A stretch of 64,000 nt of DNA from NCBI GenBank assembly GCA_004154925.1, contig QJNS01000008.1, forward strand, positions 496,001-560,000. The letters run 5' to 3'. Positions within the stretch are counted from its first letter, which is position 1, and the number at the start of each line of letters is the position of its first letter. The notes under the pieces are model-generated. The model saw only the letters and a program-made list of their open reading frames with translations. It was not told the DNA's origin and did not search any database. Of this stretch, positions 49,331 to 59,819 are shown in pieces. Origin of the DNA: Monosporascus cannonballus (Eukaryota; Ascomycota; Sordariomycetes; Xylariales). The translations under genes were made by a program, and so were the position numbers.

Positions 49331-49898
49331 GTCCTAATTAACAGCCGACTAATTAATAGCTGGGATATCGAGTTAATGAGCTGCGATATACGTTAACGTA
49401 ATAGCCGTAACGGCAGTTTCCATTTATTTTTATTCCCGATATTTTTGTTTCTTTAACTTATTTAACGATTAGAACTTATGTTATATTATAGTAATATTTT
49501 TCGAATAAATTAACGTTTTTTATTTCCGTAAACGAATAAAACGAAAAAAAAATTATTTATTTTTTTCTGATAACGATATTAAGCCTTAAGGTAAAACTGT
49601 TAAAACTTTAGTAATCGCTTTTTAATAAGCGCTTTTTCGCGTTTTAGGCGTTAATACTTACGATAAATATTTTGTAAAAAAGAAATAAATAGGGCGGTAT
49701 TATCGCAGAACCGATTTCGTTAATATATTTCTTACATTTTAAAATGTTTTTTATTATTTGATATTTTATGTATTTCGAAAAATAATAAAAATAAGATATA
49801 ATTTCATACTTAAATTCGTTAAAAGCTTTTACAAGGTTATTACGACAAACGGTAAAAGAACGAAAAACGTAACGAATCTTAAAAATACGAAACGATAT
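49280..49898 (-). pseudogene. Antisense ORF of element E (tail type 2)
   Basis: Start codon ATA at 49896-49898 (RIPped ATG), N-terminal part open through 49644, with 'KAFNEFKYEIISYFYYFSKY' shared with D and G. The C-terminal part contains 'DIPAIN.SAVN.DAFV' and 'GKNFL' and ends at the conserved stop 49280-49282, overlapping the convergent chromodomain frame of pol by about 40 bp. Frame changes near A/T runs. Function unknown. Confidence 0.6.
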
Positions 49899-49985
49899 AA
49901 TTAAGAATAAAAAAAAGATATTTACCAAATAAAGAAAAAAAAGAAAAGAAATTTTAAGGCCAAGATTTTGGGAAAAAGGAGATCG

Positions 49986-50361
49986 TATTACGACCGAATA
50001 AGCTTCGACCTTAAAAAACAGTTTAATAAGGATTATACGGATTATTTTACGGGTTACGTAACGATAATTATTATCAAACTAATAATCAAAAGTAATCAAA
50101 GATAATTACAAACGATTATAATTATTATCAGCCGTATAATTATAAGTAATTAACCTAAAAATATATATATATATACGTTTATTATTTCTATAATTTAAAT
50201 ACTTTTAATTTGTAATAACAATTCGTTATCCAGAATACCCTTAGTATTACGAGATGTAATACGATTATTATATTTATTGCTTAGATTCTTACGATACTTC
50301 TACTAACATAAACCCGTACGATTAAGGTTTAATAATTGGTTAAGCCCCTTAGCTCGTCACA
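49986..50361 (+). repeat. 3' LTR of element E
   Basis: 376 bp, TATTACGACC to AGCTCGTCACA. Its U3 is RIPped throughout, unlike the U3 of the 5' LTR of the same element. Confidence 0.92.
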
Positions 50362-50713
50362 CTCGAAAAACGGTCAAATACGGATAACACGAACCACCTT
50401 TCGGATTACGTAACGAATAATTACTAATAAGCCAGTAATTATCAATAATCAAAGATAATCCCAAATAATCGTAATTAATACCGGTTACATAATTACGAAT
50501 AATTAAGCCAAAAATAAGAAAATGTAATACGTTCGTTAACTTTATAATTAAAATAATATCAGCTTAAAATAATAATTCGTTATCTAAAATGCCCTTCATA
50601 TTACGAAACGTAATACGTTATTATATCAATTGTTCAAATTCCTACGATACTCTTGCGAATATAAACCCGTACGAGTTAGGTTTAATAATTGGTTAAACCG
50701 TCTAGTCGTTACA

Positions 50714-51450
50714 ATTTACATACGATATTATATTAATTACGAATAAAATTATTAGGTTAAAAAGTTACTTATTACTTAGCTACTTTATAGTACCAGCTAA
50801 TACAAAAACATTAAAATAATACCTATAAACGTTAATTTTGATTTTATTTCAAAACCGTACAAAAAGATATACGAAAACGACTTAATAAATATTAAAGGAA
50901 TCCTTACGTTAAAATAACTTAAATAATTGCACTAAGAAATAAAAATAGAATTAGAATTCGTACGTAATCAGATAAGTATTATAACCAGAAAAGGTTAAAA
51001 AAAACTAATTTTCGAAAAAGGGAAAATGGTTCTTTTAGCTACAAAAAACATTCAAACAAAACGACGTAACAAAAACCTTGATTTCAAATATATCGGTCCA
51101 TATAAAATTGCCAAAAGAATCTCCGAAAATAATTATTAACTGGAATTCCTATCTAAGATTAAACTTTATCCAGTTTTTTATATTTCTTTATTCGAATAAA
51201 CGAACAAAACTATCGTAATATGTAAGGAACAAAACGATATAGTATTAGAAAACGAAAAATTATATAAGGTAGAAAAAATATTGGATATAAAAAAAGAAAA
51301 CGGACTTACTTAGTACTTAATTAAATAAAAAAAGTACCTAACTTCCAAGAACACCTAGGAACTAGCCAAAAATCTTATAAATGTCTAACGTTTATTGAAA
51401 AACTTTTACCAATAACCCCAAGATTAACGGGGTTAAAGGTCCTCCAGTTA
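50714..51450 (+). pseudogene. pol: Element F integrase end and chromodomain
   Basis: Integrase C-terminal region from 50714, including 'DFKYIGPYKIAKRI' near 51075-51125 (the GPY/F-type module of gypsy integrases), then a chromodomain: 'YKVEKILDIKKENGLT' near 51255-51310, 'KKYLTSKNT.ELAKNL' and 'RLLKNFYQ' near 51320-51415. Five or so stops at former Trp/Gln codons. Confidence 0.8.
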
Positions 51451-51505
51451 ATAAACGACTAGTTGGTGGACTTAAGGTTGGACTAATTAAGGGAAGGTAC
51501 GGTTT

Positions 51506-51879
51506 TGTAACGGCTATGCGGTTTAACCAACTATTAAACCTTAAGTCGACGGGTTTATGTTAACAGAAGTATCGTAAAAATCTGAATAATAAATACAATA
51601 ACTTATTACGTCTCGTAATACCAAAAATGCCTTAAGCAACGAAATATTATTAGAAATTAAAATTATATAAATTATGAAATTAATAAACGTATATATTTTT
51701 TTCTTTTTGGCTTAATTACTTGTAATTACGCCGTTAATAATAATTACGATTATTTAGGATTATTTTTAATTATTAAGAATTATTAACTTAGCAATAATTA
51801 CCGTTATGTAACCCGGAAAATGGCCCATATATTTCCTGCCTAACTATTTCTTGAGACCGGAGCCCGTCGGGTCGTAATA
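51506..51879 (-). repeat. 3' LTR of element G
   Basis: 374 bp. U3 (about 51710-51860) is fully RIPped: each TGATCAC of the partner LTR has become TAATTAC. The outer ~60 bp (TGTAACGGCTATGCGGTTTA) are little mutated. Confidence 0.93.
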
Positions 51880-51969
51880 CGATCTCCTTTTTCCCAAAAT
51901 CTTGCCCTTAAAATTTCTTTTTTTCTTTTTTCTCGTTTGGTAAATACCCTTTTTTTTTATTTTTTAATC

Positions 51970-52586
51970 ATATCGTTTCGCGTTTCCAAAATATATCGCG
52001 TTTCTCATTTTCCTACTATTCGTCGTATTAATCTCGTAAAAGCCTTTAACGAATTTAATTACGAAAGTATTCTTTACTTTTATTATTTTTTGAAAAACAT
52101 AAAGTATAAAATAATAAAAACCCTTTTAAAATATAAGAAATATATTAATCGAAATTAATTTTGTAATGGTACCGGCGTATTCATGTTTTCCGTATAAAAT
52201 ATTTATCGCAAATATTAACGTTTAAAACGTGAAAAAGTCCTTACCGAAAAGCAGTTATTAAAGTTTTAACGGCTTTACTTTAAAGCTTAACGTAAATATC
52301 AAAAAAAATAAATAAAACTTTTTTTCGTTTTATTCTTTTACGTAAACAAAAGATATTAATTCGTTCGAAAAGCGATATTATAATATAATATAAATTCTAA
52401 TTATTAAACGAATTAAAAGAACAAAAACGTCCGAAATAAAAATAATTAAAGGCTGCCGTTACGGCTGTTACGTTAACGTATATTACGGCCGATTAGTTCG
52501 ATATTCCGGCTACTAACTGGTTGGCCATTAATTAGGACGCGTTTATCGTTATTGGTAAAAAATTTTTAACAGGTATTGGGCGCTAA
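51970..52586 (+). pseudogene. Antisense ORF of element G (tail type 2)
   Basis: Starts at ATA 51970-51972 (RIPped ATG) with 'SFRVSKIYRVSHF' and 'KAFNEFNYESILYFYYF', open to 52158. The same frame continues past single stops with 'NIYRKY.RLKREKVLTEKQ' then 'LLKF'. After a frame change at a T-run (~52319-52326) it reads 'FFRFILLRKQKILIRSKSD', 'LLNELKEQK', 'LKAAVTAVTLTYITAD', 'DIPATNWLAIN' and 'DAFIVIGKKFLTGIGR', ending at 52584-52586. DIPATNW and IVIGK are shared with C. On the strand opposite to G's gag-pol, so it has the same relation as in C-F. Function unknown. Confidence 0.62.
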
Positions 52587-52589
52587 TAA

Positions 52590-55500
52590 GAATTTTAGCA
52601 GATTTCCAGATATTCTCGGAATCTGGGTATTTTTTTCTATTTTATCAGGTACTAAATAAACCCGTTTTATTTTCGTATATCGAAAATTTTCTTTATTTTA
52701 TATATTTATTCGTTTTTTATTTTTATATTGTTTTATGCCATATATACTTTAACTATATTTATTATTAATTTAAATAAAACGGAATATAAATAATTAAATA
52801 AAATTTGACTTTTAAAAACATTTTAATTAATAATTATTTTTCGAGATTTCTTTGGTAATTTTATATGGACCGATATATTTGAATTCGAATTTTTTGTTAC
52901 ATTACTTTACTTAAATGTTTTTGGTAATTAGGAAAATTATTTTCCTTTTTTTGAAAATTAATTTCTTTTTTTTTAATTATAATACTTACTTATTTAATTT
53001 CGTACAAATTTTAATTCTGGTTTATTATTTAATATAACTATCGTAATTATTTTAACGTAAAATTTTTTGGTATTAATTAAATCGTCGTTATGTACTTTTT
53101 TATAAATTTTTAAAATACATTTAAAGTTTGTATTCAAAAATTTTATTTTAATATTTTTTAAATAATTAATATTATAAATTAATTATACGATTAGTAATTT
53201 TTCAGTTTAATTATTTTGCTTATAATTAATATAATATGGTTAGTAAATTTCTTAAATTTAATTTATTCGTTTTATTTATTTATCCGTTTAAGATTTAAAT
53301 ACGTTAAATAATTTGTAATTTAAGTCGATTTATGCCATTAGGGCTTACCACAGTTTAAATATAAATATCCATTTTTATTTAATATATTTCCTATTAAGAA
53401 TCTCTATAGGTTAATGGTTTATTTGAAAAAAATATATGCTAGTTTTCGGCGTTTATATTCTTATAATTTGGTAAAACATAAATGAGTTTCGTAAATTAAT
53501 TAATAATTACGAAAATATTATAATAATATGTTTTCATAATTAAATTTTTTAATATAAGAAATTTAATAATAAAATTAAATATAATTAAATATTATGGTCG
53601 TTTTATAATTAATAATAGTTATAATATTTCGTATAACTTATATCGTTATATTTTTATTTTAATGCAAATATTGTATTACCGTATAACTTTTTATACAGTT
53701 AATTTTATTTTAAAAAATATATATACGTTAAAGCCTTTTTAATGTTTTATAAATCCTTAAATATCCTTATAACTGATATTCGTATATTTTTCGTGCTAAA
53801 TCCCTTTAGTAATATATTAATATTTATATTTTATTTATGCTTTAAGTTTTAAAAAACTATTATTATATTTTTGGATTTTTTTAATACATATTATTAGGTA
53901 TTATCTAAATCGTCGTAATTTATCGTAAGCATAAATATCTTTTTATAATAATATCGAAAATTATATAATTAATTTTAATTAATTTCTTTCGAGATTTTAT
54001 TATTTACTTAAAGTATTTGTTTTACCATTTTAATCCCTTTTTGTAAATAATAATAAAGTCGAAATTCGCTAATTTTTCTGCGTAACAAAATTATCGTTTT
54101 ATAAGTTTTTTAATTATAATAAATCAGGTAAAATTTTAATAATCCGTTTAAACCTTAACCTGGTGTAAATTTCCTTTTAGAAAATACCTAAACTTTTGAA
54201 ATACCATAATACTAACCATAAATTCCTTATTTGGAATACTATAATTAAATTCGGCTCCTTTTAGTTTATACGAAAAAAATGTCATAAGGTATAATTTGTC
54301 TTAATTATTTTATCATCCGATTATTATGTTTAATACGTAATCCGAAATAACGGTTTTTAGCTTAATTTAACGGTTTATATCGTATATAATTAATATTAAT
54401 TTATTAATAATTGTATGTTTAATATCCTAAAATGTTTTTTCTGTATTTAACGTTTATTTAAAAGTTTTTTCGTAAAATTTATTAAAGGTATGGTTATTTT
54501 ACTAAAGTTCCGAATAAATATCTTTTAGTACTTGGCCAATTTAAGGAATACCTGTACCTTTTTAACCGTTATTAACGTTTGCCATTTTATAATTATAAAG
54601 ATTTTTTAAGGTCTATTTTGATACATTTTAAAGTAATAATATATTTCAGGTAATCCATTTTTTATATATAAAATTAACTTTTTTCTGTATTAATAAGTAA
54701 CCTTATATTTTATAAAGTTTACAAAATTATTTGAACGTATTCTGCATATGCTTTTTCCGTTTTTAAAAAAGTAAAAATGTCGTCGAGACAGCAAATAACC
54801 AAAATATCGAAGTATTTTCGTAATATATAGTTTACCATCCGTTAAAAGGTTATTAAAACGTTCGTAAATCCAATTAATATAACCAAATATTCAAATAATT
54901 TATATTTCGTTTCGAAAATTATCTTTTATTCGTATCTTTTTTAATCTTAATAAGGTTATATTTATTTTTAAGATCGAACGTTATAGATTATTTGGTTCCG
55001 TAAAATCGGTTTTATATTTCCGTAATTAAGGGTAATAATGTTTAATCTTTAATAATAACGACGTTTAATTATTGATAATTAACCATAAGTCGCAATTTTC
55101 CGTTCTTTTTTAATACGAAAAATATTAAATATTTTGCTGGTAATTTCGAAAATTAAATTTAATTTTTTGTAACCGATTTCCCAGGTAATCTTTAAAAATA
55201 TATAACTTGTTTTTGCTAAGATTATAAATAAGGTAAAACTTTATCGAAAATCCTTTTTTAAAAATTATTTTATAATTTTATTTTCTATGTTTTAATAATT
55301 TCGTATCGAGTTTTTTTCTGTAAAACTATTTGTATTTATAACATTATAATAATATATTAATTAGATTTTTTAATTTTTAGGGTTATTATTTTTCTTATTT
55401 TAAATCGTTATTTAATTACTTTAATTTCGCTTTAATAATAACAATAATACGTTGTATTTCTTTTAATACCCTTGTTTTTTCTTATATTTTGCTTTTTGGG

Positions 55501-56930
55501 TAATAAGATATCTACTATATTTTTATGTTTATATTAATCGTTATTATCGATTAAATATTATGATTTTAATTTTTTTATTTATTAGTAAAAAACAAAATAA
55601 ATTTTACCTCATTAATTCTTTTATTAATTAAAATTCCGTATTAACGTATCTATAATAATCTTAAGATAATATCGTAATTTTCGAATAAAACGATATCGAA
55701 ATTAATTATTTCATATTGTTTTTATACAAAACTTTCGAAATAATTAATTTTGTATAAAACTTTTCCGTTATCGTAAACGAATTCCTGATTTTTGGTATCT
55801 GTTGTTATATAAGGTTTTAATTTATATCTCCATAATAACTTTAATTTATAAATTATATTTAATATAATATAATTTCCGCTTAAAGTTTTGCAATTTATTA
55901 TTATAATACATTAATACGTTCCGATTCGTATATCTAAAATAATAAAATTATTAACGTTTTTTATCGTTATATTTAAAGCCCTTTTTAGAAATTCCCTTTA
56001 ATTCCTTTATGTTTTGTTATTTTGTAGTTTTTTTATACATAACCTTTTTTTTATTCGAATTTATTAAATTTTATTTATATTGTTTTATTCAGCGCATTAA
56101 GGTTTTATATTTGTCGTTATTGCCGGCATATTATTCCTTCGAATTATATTAATTGTTTTTAGTTTTTTGTATAATCTTTTCCTTTATTAAATAAATTATT
56201 TTTATGTTTACGATTATATTTTATTATTCGTTATTTTAATTATCGTTTTAAAGATTTTCTGTAAATTAACGTATTTTTTTAATAATTTTGTTAGGGGGAT
56301 TTATAATAAATATTAATTAAAAACAAAGGTTTATAATAATTTTTTAATAATAGTTTTTAACTGTATATTAAATTAATTCCCTTTTTATTTAATAATTGTA
56401 TTATCTATATTAATAAAAGAGGTTTTTTATGGGTATTATTTTTCTTTAAGCCAGCTTTTTGTTTTAACTAGTTATTAAATATGTTTTAGAGCTATAAATC
56501 GAAAATATCGATATTATTATTTATTTTCCTTATTATTTCCGATACGATTTGGAAAATTAAATCTTGTATAATATATACGGGTAATTCGTTCGTAAATATG
56601 CTGCTTTTATTTTTCGTAATCGGGATATTTTCGTCGTTAATAATATATGGCGTATATTTTGCCGTATTGATTAAGGATTCCGGGACAAATTTTGTCTTGT
56701 TTAATTCTTGTATTTGCAGAATTATTTTCGTAATATATATTGGGCTAATTTTTTGGTTTTTCGTATCTTTTATCGAATTTCCTATTATAATGGTTTTTGT
56801 TAAACCTTTTGCTATAAGCCTAATATGTATTTGGTTTGGATTATGTTAATAGCTTTATTATTGTTTTCTTAATTATTCCTGGATTGGTTTTCCGGTATAG
56901 GGGTTAATTATCTTATTATAGCTTTTTAGA
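52590..56930 (-). pseudogene. pol: Element G pol, RIP-inactivated
   Basis: Minus-strand pol. The linker near 56600-56690 reads 'TPYIINDENIPITKNK'. The RT active-site box keeps both catalytic Asp: 'VICCLDDIFTFLKTEKAYAE' with CLDD at 54779-54790, the only unmutated YxDD-type box of the A-G family seen here. RNase H and integrase follow leftwards (RNase H 'FRKF' region near 54180-54210, integrase 53300-53600), and a chromodomain remnant lies near 52600-52740. Many stops elsewhere. Confidence 0.8.
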
Positions 56931-57750
56931 TTTCTTATATTTATAGACTTTATATCTTATTTTGCCATAATTAAAACATTTAATCTGGCTTTAATTTTAT
57001 TTATGGGTACCGCCAAGTTCTATAAATTCTAGCGTTATTCCGTAAAAAATAAGGGGTACGTCTCGTTTTTTCTCTTAGTTGGACTTATATTCCAAATGTA
57101 AAACGTACTATTTTGTTTCCTATTATTTTTCAAACTGCCGATTATTAATGTTAATTACCTTTATAATATACCGGTTTAAGGTAATTAATAATTCCATCCG
57201 AATAATCTTATTTTTTATATTAATTTTTAATCCCGTATAAAGTATATTAATAAAAACGTTGGTTTCGTTATTTTCATATCCGGCCTTAGCCGTAAAACCT
57301 TTAATGGTTGCGGCATATTTAAATCCGGGTTTTTTTTGGTTAAAATTATAAATATTATTAAACCGTAAATTATTTTTTATCCGGATTGCCGAAATTATTA
57401 CATATTTTATTTTCGAAATTGATATAAAATAAAACATTTCGTTAATAAAGTTCTCTTTATCCGGTTTTTTTATTTCCAAAAATTTTCATAATAGGTTTAA
57501 ATTAATTAGCCCTATTTCCCGTTAGGCATATTTTTACTGTTAGGATTATATCCGCTGGATTATTAAGATTTAGGAACCGAAAGTAAATTCGTATTTAAAT
57601 TAAAAAGGTTTAAGGGTTACCTTTTTTATCGTAAGGTTCCGGTTTTTTTGGTTTTATACGGGCGAAAAAGGCTTGGGCAAATAACTTAACCCTAAGTTAT
57701 CGAACTTTTTTTTCCAGTTTCCGAATTCAAATCTAAAGTTGTTAAATATT
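56930..57750 (-). pseudogene. gag: Element G gag (type II), RIP-inactivated
   Basis: Includes the longest genuine open frame of the window, 57123-57479 (118 codons). It contains 'NVFINILYTGLKINIKNKII' and 'VININNRQFEK', the Gag capsid C-terminus of chromoviruses (family form IDNRLYER). The zinc knuckle near 56950-56995 reads 'IKCFNYGKIRYKVYKYKK', with one Cys left. Matches A's gag rather than B/C/E gag. Start codon not found. Confidence 0.78.
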
Positions 57751-57791
57751 ATTCAGAATCTAACGGTATTATTAAATAAAACTTTATAACG

Positions 57792-58163
57792 TATAACGCT
57801 TATACGGTTTAATTAATTATTAAACCTTAAGTCGACGAGTTTATGTTAATAGGAATATCGTAAAATTTAAGTAATAAATACAGTAACGTATTACGTCTCG
57901 TAATACCAAGGGTGCCTTAGGTAACGAAATGTTATTATAAGCTAAAAGCTATCTAAATTATGGAATTAATAAACGTATATATCCTTTTTTTTTGGCTTGA
58001 TCATTTGTAATCACGCCGTTGGTAGTGATCACGATCACTTGGGATCACCTTTGATCATTAATGATCACTGGCTTGGCAGTGATCACCGTCACGTGACCCG
58101 GGAGGTGGCCCGTGTGCTCCCTGCCTGACCGTTTCTTGAGACCGGAGCCCGTCGGGTCGTAAC
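57792..58163 (-). repeat. 5' LTR of element G
   Basis: 372 bp. The U3 half (57990-58163) is free of RIP changes and GC-rich, with GTGATCAC twice and further TGATCA palindromes; the R/U5 half (57792-57985) is RIPped. The switch is sharp, near 57985. Confidence 0.93.
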
Positions 58164-58168
58164 AGGTT

Positions 58169-58636
58169 TTTGCCGACGTAATCTTGGTGGCCTTTAATTC
58201 GACCTGTTTTTCTTAATGCTCCAACTTTTCTAGCTTTTTCAAATTATCGATATTATTTAAAACGGCCTTCATTATCTTGTTATATTACATTCTTTTTCAT
58301 TTCCGCAAATAGCGTAAATAGGCGTTAACCTGATCGGCCTTTTTTTCAGCAATCTTTAATTCCAATTCAAGTTTTCGATTTTAAGCGATAACGTATTATA
58401 ACTGTTCTGGGTTAAAACCCCGTATATTATAATTAAACTGGTTATTTTAAATATAAGACGTATAACGAAAAAAATCGCCTTTCCATAACTTGCATTTTAA
58501 TTTTTTTTCGCTTACAGTAAAAATTAGGCGCTATTTTAATAAAGTTAACAAAAACAACCGCGATAATTAAAAAATTACGTTAAGCATTTTTCGCTTTGGA
58601 AAAAAGTTTAATATATTTCTTGATACGACTCGTTAT
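58169..58636 (-). pseudogene. Antisense ORF of element F (tail type 1), split by G
   Basis: Starts at ATA (58634-58636) followed by 'TSRIKKYIKLFSKAKNA', the counterpart of C's 'MSSRIKKRRF'. The middle reads 'YCKRKKIKMQVMERRFF'. The coiled-coil part has 'RKLELELKIAEKKADQVNAY' then 'LRYLRK' and 'LNNIDNLKKLEKLEH'. The frame runs through the G insertion site: 58169 joins 51505 and continues with 'VIGKSFSINVRHL' to a stop at 51375-51377. The total is 599 bp, C's is 598. F keeps a Gln codon where C, D and G have stops. Confidence 0.6.
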
Positions 58637-58696
58637 AATAAGATAAATACTTATAGAATAAATTTCGAAACGAAAATCTTGAAAAAAGAAGGATCG

Positions 58697-59067
58697 TATT
58701 ATAATCTAGTAATCTTGGCATATCCAAAAACAGTTAAAATAAGTAAAGCAGCAAAAAAAAGGTTACGTAACAGAATTATTAAGATCTTGCGAAATTTACG
58801 AAACTCAGGATTATTGAAATCTTGCGAAAACATAATAATCTAGTAAAAAATAAGTAACCGTAATTAAATATAAAAACGTTCGTTAATTTCATAGTTTAGA
58901 TAACAGCAGCTTATAATACTTATTAATACTAATCGTTTGCAATATAACTTCGTTATTAAGAAACGTAATACGTTACTATATCTGTTGCTTAAATTCCTAC
59001 GATATTCCTGCTAACATAAACTCTTCGACTTAGGTTTAATAGTTGGCTAAACCACCTAGCTGTCACA
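58697..59067 (+). repeat. 3' LTR of element F
   Basis: 371 bp, TATTATAATC to CACCTAGCTGTCACA, preceded by the polypurine tract GAAAAAAGAAGGATCG. U3 type 4, with its own internal repeat ATCTTGCGAAA (two copies about 40 bp apart), unlike the other three U3 types. Right flank AACTA. Confidence 0.88.
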
Positions 59068-59518
59068 AACTAATGGAATTGTTCTTTATATTCCTTTATT
59101 TTTCTCTTTTAGTTACAACTATGTTTACGTATACTTAAACGCTTCGCTACCTTTACTTCCTATTGAGGACCCTTTAAAGGTCAACAACCTGATAATTTAT
59201 TCTCAGTTATATCGTTCAGTGTGTGATAGCAGGGTCTTATATATCCACCCCCCGAGTCGCCCTGAGAGGGATAGTCCACTTTCAGAGTATTCCTTACGAT
59301 GCTCAGGCGGTCCCAAACGATGTCATGGCCCTCTCACTATCTGACGGCCCCAGGTCGAGCATGTCAACCCTGCTAAACCAGCGTCTCCTACCCTTCTAGA
59401 CACATCTTCTTATCTTTGCGGCTTTAGTATAATACAACGGCGCTCCTAGGTTTTGCCTCAGCTAGCTCAGGCTCCGTTTCGAGCATTTCAAGTATTCGAA
59501 GTACTGTCAGCTAGCCAG

Positions 59519-59536
59519 GGTGTGCTATAGCACACC
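59519..59536. repeat. Perfect 18-bp palindrome
   Basis: GGTGTGCTATAGCACACC reads identically on both strands. It lies 22 bp before a second, 24-bp palindrome in the unmutated LTR-like segment. Confidence 0.9.
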
Positions 59537-59558
59537 AAATACGGAAAGGTCACCTTCT

Positions 59559-59582
59559 GAACGGAATATATATATTCCGTTC
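59559..59582. repeat. Perfect 24-bp palindrome
   Basis: Half-site GAACGGAATATA followed directly by its reverse complement TATATTCCGTTC. It contains an AT core that could form a cruciform or bind a dimeric factor; role unknown. Confidence 0.9.
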
Positions 59583-59819
59583 CTAGGCTACATTAAAGTT
59601 GTACGCGTTGCGAGAACGTACGTAATTAATTAAATATAATAATAACGGATATCCCTTATATCTGATAATTAAGAATTTTATTCGTTTAATTCGTATATAT
59701 ATTTATTGATTAGTTATTATTAAGACGATATAGGCTGTATATCAGTAATAGTTATTAATACATTTTAATATTAATAATAATAACCGTACTGTTAACGCCC
59801 TGAATTATTTATAAGAGAC

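Larger units (their letters stand above)
43453..50361 (+). mobile_element. Element E: full-length chromovirus-family copy in D's 3' LTR
   Basis: 6909 bp, 5' LTR 43453-43829 (377 bp), 3' LTR 49986-50361 (376 bp), target duplication CTCGA (43448-43452 and 50362-50366). All domains in order: gag type I, protease, RT, RNase H, integrase, chromodomain, antisense ORF, polypurine tract GGGAAAAAGGAGATCG. It is the only uninterrupted copy with both LTRs besides G, and defines the family's standard size. Confidence 0.93.
26352..50713 (+). mobile_element. Element D: chromovirus-family copy, 5' half missing, interrupted by C, E and a solo LTR
   Basis: D's own sequence is 26352-27085, 42056-42940, 43133-43452 and 50367-50713: integrase core, chromodomain, 3' tail and 3' LTR. 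The pieces join perfectly when C (target duplication GATAA), the solo LTR (GAATA) and E (CTCGA) are removed. Its 5' LTR, gag, protease and RT are absent, with B's LTR adjoining at 26351/26352. Its right end, GTTACA at 50713, is followed by integrase sequence of F, so D had inserted into F. Confidence 0.8.
43424..50713 (+). repeat. 3' LTR of element D (split by E)
   Basis: Starts TAATACGACTCGAC at 43424 after the polypurine tract (AAAAAGGAGATCG), is broken at CTCGA (43448-43452) by element E, and resumes at 50367 to end TCTAGTCGTTACA at 50713. The joined length is 376 bp, the same as E's LTRs. U3 type 1, with RIPped TGATCA motifs. Confidence 0.88.
51506..58163 (-). mobile_element. Element G: full-length chromovirus-family copy inside F's tail
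   Basis: 6658 bp on the minus strand, 3' LTR 51506-51879 (374 bp), 5' LTR 57792-58163 (372 bp), perfect target duplication GGTTT (51501-51505 and 58164-58168). Order from the right: LTR, gag type II, protease, RT, RNase H, integrase, chromodomain, antisense ORF, polypurine tract (GGGAAAAAGGAGATCG), LTR. It combines the U3 and tail of D/E with the gag of A. Confidence 0.93.
50714..59067 (+). mobile_element. Element F: chromovirus-family copy, 5' part missing, interrupted by D and G
   Basis: F's own sequence here is 50714-51505 (integrase end and chromodomain) and 58169-59067 (3' tail and 3' LTR), which join when G and one copy of GGTTT are removed. The 5' LTR, gag, protease, RT and first part of the integrase are not found. 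Element A is not its left half: A has a different U3 and the flanks (AGAAT versus AACTA) do not match. Oldest layer of the nest. Confidence 0.8.
59068..59592. repeat. Unmutated LTR-like segment next to F and H
   Basis: About 525 bp of balanced composition between two RIPped elements. Possible LTR ends are TGTTCTTTAT at 59080 and GGCTACA at 59592 (TG..CA). Either it is the outer part of H's 5' LTR, or a solo LTR in minus orientation: on the minus strand there is TATATAAG (near 59236-59243) followed about 50 bp on by AATAAA (near 59180), a sensible promoter and polyadenylation order. No matching target duplication found. Two perfect palindromes lie at 59519-59536 and 59559-59582. Confidence 0.45.

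Noticed and set aside
17373..59067. A as the 5' half and F as the 3' half of one element
   Set aside because: Attractive because both break in the integrase, but about 110 bp would be missing, their U3 types differ and the flanks AGAAT and AACTA do not match.
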